Of a stretch of 64,000 nt of DNA, positions 57,580-64,000 are shown one piece after another (position 1 is the stretch's first letter; each line of letters opens with the position of its first letter). Origin of the DNA: Fennellomyces sp. T-0311 (lineage: Eukaryota; Mucoromycota; Mucoromycetes; Mucorales; Lichtheimiaceae); NCBI GenBank assembly GCA_025266875.1, contig JALLLT010000007.1, positions 1-64,000 of the forward strand. The letters run 5' to 3'. The translations under genes and the position numbers were made by a program. The notes under the pieces were generated by a model. It made no database searches. It saw only the letters and a program-made list of their open reading frames with translations, and had not been told where the DNA came from.

Positions 57580-58760
57580 TATATACGCAATGCCTTGCCG
57601 CTACCGAGATCCTATCAGATATACGAAACACCAACCAACAAGTTGCTAGTTTCAGTACCTTGGGCTTCTATCCACATCCCAAGGTATCGACTTGAATCAG
57701 CTCTTAAACCAGCGTATATCCAAAGGGACAGGTATTATGGCCTTGCTTCGCCAACGTGGGATAAACCGATATGGCATTGGGCTCTGGCCAGCGTTGCGTA
57801 CCTACCGATCTTTTGTCTGCCCAGTCCTCGAATACGGCCTCGCAATTGCAACACTCTCGTGAGGCAGTTAGCCAAGCTCGAACAAGCAAAGAGGGGATGG
57901 ATCAAGATGACTGGAAACCAGACTAAGTCAAGCCATTACCCAACTACTGTTCCAATGGTCGTGGCGGATTTGCCGTCATGCATATGTGTGCACGCACACT
58001 TCAGCTCAAGTTTGTATACGCCTCCAATCGCTACCATCGTCGACCATGGTTCGCGCGGCCGAACAGCCAACTCTATCCAAAGGCATGTCCTGCGACTGGC
58101 AATGGCGACAATTGACAACAAGTAACCCGATCAACAAGAAACTCAAAAAGCTTCAGAGTGAAGCAACTCCACCAAAGAACCTGGTTTAAGCAGCGATCGA
58201 CAGCAAGCGAGATGAAGAGTTTGAAGCAAGAGCCAAAGCCTCCAAAACAGTACGCTGCTTACGACGGACATGAACAGTTGATCCAATACTGTACCTCGAA
58301 TCATCAATGAAGGATCGGCATCGGCTAATCAAGTGGAAACTCCACTGGCTTCCACCGACGTACAACCCACCAGACTGTTCCCGTGGACAAATCAAGGCTA
58401 AGCGTGAACACTTTGTTACTTACCAGCTTGTGGCGGCACAGATGCAAGAACAAAAGGACGCATTCGGAAATATGTCAGAGCTCGACGCTGACACATCCCA
58501 TCGACTATATCATGAACTGCCTCCCGCGCAAAGATATCCGTCTTACCCACGGCAAATGGGAGAAAGTTTGGCCAACGCTACTTCGAGTTCTTCGCGAAAC
58601 CGATAATATGATCCACCCGAACGACGAAGGCAATCAAGACCTATCCGGTTCCCCTGAAGGGACTCACATATGACATGTATGGTCGTGCAGGTCTCTTAGT
58701 TTGTATGACAAGTTCATTCCCGGCAAGAGAGATACCTTTTACCTATAGGAGCAGTTCTAA
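57580..58760 (+). mobile_element. LINE relic (plus strand), degenerate
   Basis: Pieces in different frames follow the LINE ORF. They include a YGIGLWPALRTYRSFVCPVL-like stretch near 57760-57840, the DRHRLIKWKLHWLP segment at 58313 (compare ARHRLVKWRMHWLP in the LINE at 6920), and LPRKDIRLTHGKWEKVWPTL at about 58525. The 3' end finishes at TACCTATAGGAGCAG (58745-58757), the shared terminus of this family in direct orientation. Several frameshifts and stops are present. Confidence 0.65.
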
Positions 58761-58941
58761 TAACTCTCAGAATGAATAATAACTTTTGAAGTACGCAACA
58801 CCTTTTGTTGATAAATTTTCATTACGGTGAGTCCAAAAGAGATATCCACAGATATCAAGTATAGGGAATAAGTAGCCGTCTTAATTACCTATAACTTACT
58901 TTGTACGTTGGAATTGTACGCAAGAAATTGTAGTTTGATCC

Positions 58942-59102
58942 CACTGCAAATAATTTCTATGGTTAAAAATGGTTACAGTGGTTAAACGTAAGCTTTTTAA
59001 CCACTTGTACTACCATTTTTAGTAACTCAAGTGGTTAAAAAGCTTATGATTAACCACTTCGAAAAATTATTCACCAAAATTCACCAAAAATTATTTGCAG
59101 TG
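58942..59102. mobile_element. CACTA-type MITE with internal hairpin (161 bp)
   Basis: Ends CACTGCAAATAATTT and AAATTATTTGCAGTG are perfect 15-bp inverted repeats with the 3-bp direct repeat TCC outside both ends (58939-58941, 59103-59105). The interior is itself a long palindrome built from AGTGGTTAAA...TTTTAACCACTT units, so the whole element can fold into one hairpin. Confidence 0.8.
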
Positions 59103-59105
59103 TCC

Positions 59106-60510
59106 ATAACGTTTTAATACACAGTGGCGTTGAAGTACCGTCATATTACTGTAGCATATAGCATGTAGTAAGTGGCGGATTATTTGCTAAAATTTCGGTG
59201 TTACTACTGTCGCTACCTGCATCAATACGTAAGTTCAGATTATCGCGATAACTGCTCTGGTGTAGCGTTTAGCTTACTGAAACTGTAATATCCTGCCATA
59301 GCAATAGATGTTACGTAGTGTTCGTAATAAATTAAGATGCCCGAGGACCCCAAGTTCCCAGATCTAGTTATTCACAAGCATGCACTCACAGCTTTATGTG
59401 CGAATTTCAAAGATAGATCCCGGGACCTCTATATAGCAAATACTTGATCCTGACATAGTATGGATGATTTCACATATGATATCATGAAGGCACATCCGAA
59501 TACATGCAATGTTAGCGATCATGTGAGAAAACCGTGCTATATGCGACAAATGATGTTACAGAAGTTCGGGTTACAACACACCAAACGACCTGACCCTTTC
59601 TGAGGTAAAAGCAAGCAGAAGCCCAATTTAATCTTTTATGGAATGTGGTACAAGGTCACTATCAGGGGCTGTGATGTGAAAATCGCGTCCTTATCTTGAC
59701 GAATTAAAATTATCGTTGATTCTTTTTTATGTTTACATCTTCCCATGATATATGCGCATTACACAATGTGATGCTTGCGATTTCACAAGGCTATATTACG
59801 GATCTATTGTAGGTTATTATTTATTATAAGGTATCCAGCCTTTTGTCTTTTACTACCGTCAAGTTTCCTTATAAGTTAATGATCCAAGATGCCTCGCTTA
59901 CACCCGAGAGACGGCCCGAAGTGGCTCTGTGGCTGCAATGGTAATAGTTTCATTATTTTCTAGTTACTATCATCTGTCGCCAAACCACAGGGAAGAACAA
60001 GTACAACAAGATACGCGCATTTATTAGGTGGAATCTTTGTATAACATCTCATGCATAATTGGCCTGAGTTCGTTGGGTTTTGAAATCAAGCTATATCGGT
60101 TTATTCGGAAGGAGAAAAAATTTTGTGAACGTATTAAACCTTCCCCCTCTTATATCTCTTGTGTGCGAACGATGATCCTAATGCTATTGTGAAATCGATC
60201 AACTTGCACTCTGATATGGTTACCAAGAACAATAAAAAGGCATATGCCTACTAGTGTATATAGCACTAGAAAGTCTTGATGATGGATACCGGCACTGTCC
60301 AACCGATCGGCATAAGATAGCTTACAGTATATATGATGCGTAACCAAGCATCCCACATGAATTCACTATATGTTTCCGTCGACCCAAATGTAACCATGGA
60401 ACTTCCAAAATCCACACAGTTTGAGATCCGCGACCCGATATGATTATCCGTGATGTTCTGATTGGATGTGCCGATCCGTCATTCACGCCCATTGGCCAAG
60501 TGACCTACCT
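59106..60510. other. Intergenic region upstream of HOM3
   Basis: Mostly AT-rich without a recognised gene. It includes the tentative small ORF at 59889-60058. Confidence 0.4.
59889..60058 (+). CDS. Tentative 39-aa ORF, two exons
   Basis: ATG at 59889, exon 1 59889-59940, intron 59941-59990 (gtaata...ccacag), exon 2 59991-60058. The product begins MPRLHPRDGPKWLCGCNG and continues GKNKYNKIRAF, which looks protein-like and basic with a Cys pair. It may be the start of a truncated or decayed gene. Weak support. Confidence 0.25.
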
Positions 60511-60517
60511 TGACTCA
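60511..60517 (+). promoter_or_regulatory. Gcn4/Cpc1-type site TGACTCA
   Basis: A perfect TGACTCA lies 78 bp before the HOM3 ATG. In fungi, amino-acid synthesis genes including HOM3 are activated through this motif by Gcn4/CpcA during starvation. The use here is inferred from motif and position. Confidence 0.6.
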
Positions 60518-60533
60518 CCAAATGCCTTGTAGG

Positions 60534-60540
60534 TATATAA
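60534..60540 (+). promoter_or_regulatory. TATA box of HOM3
   Basis: TATATAA 55 bp before the start codon, between the TGACTCA site and the gene. Confidence 0.55.
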
Positions 60541-60594
60541 GGCGCTTGTTCCGACCGCTTGTCCTATTGTGCTCTTTCTTCCGTCGGATATACC

Positions 60595-62333
60595 ATGCCT
60601 TTTGCAAAGCCTGTCTACCACAACAATTCCAATCTACCATGGGTAGTTCAGAAATTCGGCGGCACTAGCATCGGCAAATTCCTGGACAACATTGCCAACC
60701 AGGTTATTAAGTAAGCATGAGCCACCTAAAAAAAAGAGGCTTGTATCACTGACCCTTGAGTGTAGGGAATATGTAAAGCAAAACCAAGTGGTAGTGGTAT
60801 GCTCAGCACGCAGCGGCGACAGCAAGCAGACAGGCACCACCAATCGACTTATCCGTGCAGCAGACGACGCCTTGCGACCCAACTCGACCGGGTTTTTGCA
60901 GATCATCAATGATTTGCTGCAAGACCATCTCAAGGTTGCAGACGAGATGATCCAGGACGCAGAAATCCGTGATACTCTGAAGCGTGATATCCAGCGTGAT
61001 TGTGCAAAGTTAAAGTCGTTCTTGGAGGCAGCTCAGATTATTAACGAGATCTCTCCACGATCTCGGGATATCATTATCGGTGTGGGTGAAAAGTTATCAT
61101 GTCGAATTGTTGCAGCTGTGTTACAAGATCGGGTAAGGGTCCAGTGCCTTATATTCGGCACCCAAATACAAAGAAATTGCATGCTGACTTTTACCATTAG
61201 GACGTTGACGCTGCGTTTGTAAGCTTGGAAAACATCATCGACCGCGAATTCGATGCCCTCGACCAGCGGTTCTACGACTACCTATGCGAGCGCATGGCAG
61301 AAAAGGTCCGTGAGTGTGGAAATAAAGTTCCAGTGGTAACAGGTAGGACAGATTGCGCAATCTTGCTTACGCATTGTCTCATAACAAACCCAATCCGTAA
61401 GGCTTTTTCGGCATCGTCCCTGGAAGCTTGCTGACGACTATCGGCCGTGGTTACACCGATCTCTGCGCAGCGTTGACAGCAGTAGGGTTAGGCGCCGAAG
61501 AATTGCAGATTTGGAAGGAAGTTGACGGCATCTTCACTGCCGATCCACGCAAGGTCAAGTCCGCTCGTCTTCTTTCGATCATTACACCCGAAGAAGCGTC
61601 TGAATTGACTTATTATGGCTCCGAGGTCATCCATCCATTCACCATGGAGCAGGTGATCCGAGCACATATCCCTATCCGCATCAAAAACGTCCAGAACCCA
61701 CGCGGCCAGGGTACCGTCGTGTTTCCCACCGACAGCGTTTCCAAAGACGGTACCGCCACCCCTCCTCATTCCCCCAAAGTACTCGCCGAAAACGGCTATC
61801 ACCTCGACCTTTCTCGAAAGTATCCTACAGCAGTCACCATTAAGGATAGTGTCATTGTGCTGAACGTCCACTCCAACCGCAAGAGCGTCAGCCACGGTTT
61901 CTTCGCCAAGATCTTCTCGACCTTGGATCGTTACGGTGTTGTTGTCGACCTTATTTCGACATCCGAAGTGCACGTTTCTATGGCTTTGGGTGCAGACAGC
62001 GGTGAAAAGGATATCGCACGCGTGATTGAAGACCTTCAGGCTGTCGGTCGCGTTGACATTTTGAAGAACATGGCCATCTTGTCATTGGTTGGCAAGCAGA
62101 TGAAAAACATGGTTGGTATTGCCGGAATGATGTTTACGACGCTGGCGTCGGCCGGTGTCAATATCGAAATGATTTCTCAGGGTGCTTCAGAAATCAATAT
62201 CTCGTGTGTCATTGAAGAAGAAAAGGCAGTTATTGCCATGAATGTCATCCACGATCAACTCCTCAGCAAACAAAGCGCATTGGTTCTGCCGGCAGTAAAG
62301 CAATCCACAGTTGCTGCACTTATGTTAGACTAG
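60595..62333 (+). CDS. HOM3: Aspartate kinase (aspartokinase)
   Basis: Exons: 60595-60710, 60766-61132, 61201-61342 and 61402-62333, joining in frame to 518 aa. It phosphorylates aspartate, the first step to threonine, methionine and isoleucine. Seen: the nucleotide-binding VQKFGGTSIGKF near residue 18, VVVCSARSGDSKQTGTTN, the TTIGRGYTDLCA loop, and KEVDGIFTADPRKV with TPEEASELTYYGSEVIHP of the catalytic domain. Two C-terminal ACT domains follow (ISTSEVHVSMALG and GVNIEMISQGASEINIS), the usual site of threonine feedback. The linker between catalytic and ACT parts (SVSKDGTATPPHSPKV) is fungal in style. Length fits yeast Hom3. A Gcn4-type site and a TATA box lie just upstream. Confidence 0.92.
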
Positions 62334-62941
62334 ACTGCAAAAAAAGTACATCCTAACACATAGTTTATTCCATTCCCCACCCGTATCTGATTTTCTATAT
62401 GCATGCTTTATTTAATATCCCTTTGTTTGTCTATTTGTTTTTTCAAAAAGTTTACATAAACATGTTTCGTCTGAATTAAAAGAGGTGGCCGGAACCACTA
62501 TACAAGAACTAATTCAATACTCAGATGCGGAAGTGACCCAAGAACCAATAGGTATGCATAGCGGTTGTGTGTATGAAGCCTCGTTTTGAAGCAATTAGAT
62601 CTGACCCTAAAGCATGCGAATCCCTAAGGTGGCTATATCTACGTACTGTATACACAATTATGAAGGTGCACCTACCAATGAAGTACACCAATCCTTTTTA
62701 TAGGATAGACCTATACTGTAGTCGGTTATATACCCTAAAACTCTTGGCCAAAACCGCGGGTCTAACATTTGCCAAGCATTCTGGCCGCTATTATCCTCGC
62801 GTTTGTTCAATGAATCAGTGACATGGTGATGTATTCAGACTGGAAAAGCTAATATTTACGTAATGATCTGAAAATATTCCTACAGCGGCAGCTCAACGAG
62901 TCTTCCATGAATAAAGCACATACTTTTTCAACTACATTAGC
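62334..62941. other. HOM3 3' region, no gene seen
   Basis: AT-rich 3' UTR, then a chance ORF (62567-62821) without domain. Confidence 0.4.
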
Positions 62942-63157
62942 GGGGTTCAGTAAACCTACATAAGATCATAAACATAAAAAATAGAGGTGGCTATTCGGTT
63001 TATTTTTATACAGAAGGCTTTTACGCCTTCCAAAGTGTACTCAACAACTAAAATACAAAGCTATCAAAGATAGAAGTACAATTACCTTGTTAATACGCTC
63101 ATATGGAAGAAGATATCTCTTACGTTTATGATCTTACGGACGTTCACTGAGCACCCC
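62942..63157. mobile_element. TA-flanked MITE, copy 2
   Basis: Related to the MITE at 28663-28891. It shares the GATCATAAACATAAAAAA block and the terminus TTCACTGAGCACCCC followed by TA. The left terminus GGGGTTCAGTAAA has drifted and its TA is no longer present. Confidence 0.55.
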
Positions 63158-63884
63158 TATTATATGAGTGTACCAAACCTTTCAATGATGTACTGAGATG
63201 CCTTTTGTATTCATATACATCTACCATAGGAGGTTTTATTAAAGGAAATTCGAAGTACGCGTAGATGCTGTTGATCATCTTTAATAAGTCATATAGCGCA
63301 ACCCAAGTAGTTTAAACGGTTGTCAATGCTTCAAAGAAAACCACCCACAAAAAGAAGACAAAGCGCTTACCCCATTTTATTACATACTACTTCTTTATGT
63401 CTTGCCATAAACTAAAATGTGTATGTTATCATCTCCTCCCTCAACTTCCTTGCTACCGTTGTATACGCTTAAATTCAATTGGCGTTTGCATCCTCCTATA
63501 ATACGAACTTGGACAATAGTGTTATAGTTTGATATCAAACCTTTCTTCACGTCACCGCATCCTAGTTAAGCATGCGGGCGTTCTGAGTGGCGTGAATGAT
63601 GATATCGGGAAGAAGATGGTGAATGCCTTTAATCTCGTTGTAAACCACTGATACGACATCCCATTCAATTTGGACAGTATCATGGGCAGAAAAAAGCAGT
63701 TCGAGGAAGCTTGACAACGAATTAGCTATCAAAAAAAGGTCAATGACCTTGTTCTTGGTTCCTCTTTTCCTTATGACAGTTATGTCGTGGTAATGATGGA
63801 ATTAAGTGCCGATTCTGCACTTGGCATCCTTTGTAGGTACGGGAACAACATTGCTGCATCTGTTGATTGTGAACTGGGGGGGTG
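63158..63884. other. Intergenic DNA, no gene seen
   Basis: Short frames only. A 60-codon minus ORF at 63740-63922 overlaps the LTR-like repeat and is probably not a gene. Confidence 0.4.
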
Positions 63885-64000
63885 GTATCGCTCAATTGGA
63901 AAGCTTCAAATGACGAGACCAAAAATAAGATATTGTTTTATTAAGGAAAACTACTCTCTATTTATAATGATGATGAGTCGGGACGGAGAAGGTGAATGCT
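63885..64000 (-). repeat. LTR-like repeat, partial copy at the window edge
   Basis: On the minus strand this matches 13246-13362: CCTTCTCCGTCCCGACTCAT, a TATAAATAGA box, an AATAAAACA signal and GGTCTCGTCATT appear in the same order. It continues beyond the window. It shows that the insertion in the MULE belongs to a dispersed repeat family with its own TATA box and polyadenylation signal, as in LTRs. Confidence 0.65.

Noticed and set aside
1..64000. tRNA, rRNA or other structured RNA genes
   Set aside because: I looked for the usual T-arm and anticodon patterns by eye and found none convincing. A covariance-model search would be needed to exclude them.

Overview
This window looks like nuclear DNA of an early-diverging fungus, most likely Mucoromycota. 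Coding genes are cut by many short introns (about 40-90 bp, several with a CTAAC/CTAAT-type branch point), intergenic DNA is AT-rich, and housekeeping genes sit among many transposable elements (Crypton, CACTA/EnSpm, Mutator-like, Tc1, PIF/Harbinger, LINE, solo LTRs, MITEs). The lineage is inferred from gene types and gene structure, not from a database search.

Layout. 0-5 kb: small unrecognised coding pieces, then a decayed PIF/Harbinger element (Myb/SANT-like ORF plus DDE transposase). 5.4-8.4 kb: an open reading frame cut by a 530-bp solo LTR and by two 5'-truncated LINE copies placed tandemly at one target. 8.6-10.9 kb: a gamma-butyrobetaine dioxygenase-like gene and a small membrane protein gene. 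11.2-15.4 kb: a dead Mutator-like transposase (FAR1, MULE, SWIM, OTU) carrying a nested LTR-like insertion and a MITE. 17.2-20.7 kb: EMC7 and MFS transporter A. 20.9-27.6 kb: a MITE, a LINE-ORF1-like pseudogene and a 5.6-kb CACTA element with an open 905-aa transposase and a second copy of the solo LTR inside it. 28.3-39.2 kb: a relic MFS gene, MFS B, a complete Crypton and MFS C. A, B and C have the same 11-exon structure. 39.8-47.4 kb: a Leu5-type mitochondrial CoA carrier, a rhodanese/TrhO-like protein and an AVT-type vacuolar amino-acid transporter. 47.4-51.3 kb: almost empty. 51.3-54.7 kb: a small C2H2 protein and an MFSD1-like MFS transporter. 55.0-58.8 kb: a complete Tc1-type element followed by LINE relics. 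59-64 kb: CACTA-type and TA-type MITEs, the aspartokinase gene (HOM3) with a Gcn4-type site in its promoter, and the edge of a second LTR-like repeat.

How it works together. The host genes serve mitochondrial and vacuolar transport, carnitine metabolism, ER membrane-protein insertion, aspartate-family amino-acid synthesis and tRNA or sulfur metabolism. They are not an operon or an obvious cluster. The exception is the MFS family, a local expansion on one strand later spread apart by transposons. I did not find a clearly novel defence or regulatory system. The most informative structures are the nested insertions, where target-site duplications and restored reading frames fix element boundaries, and the intact Crypton, CACTA and Tc1 transposases.
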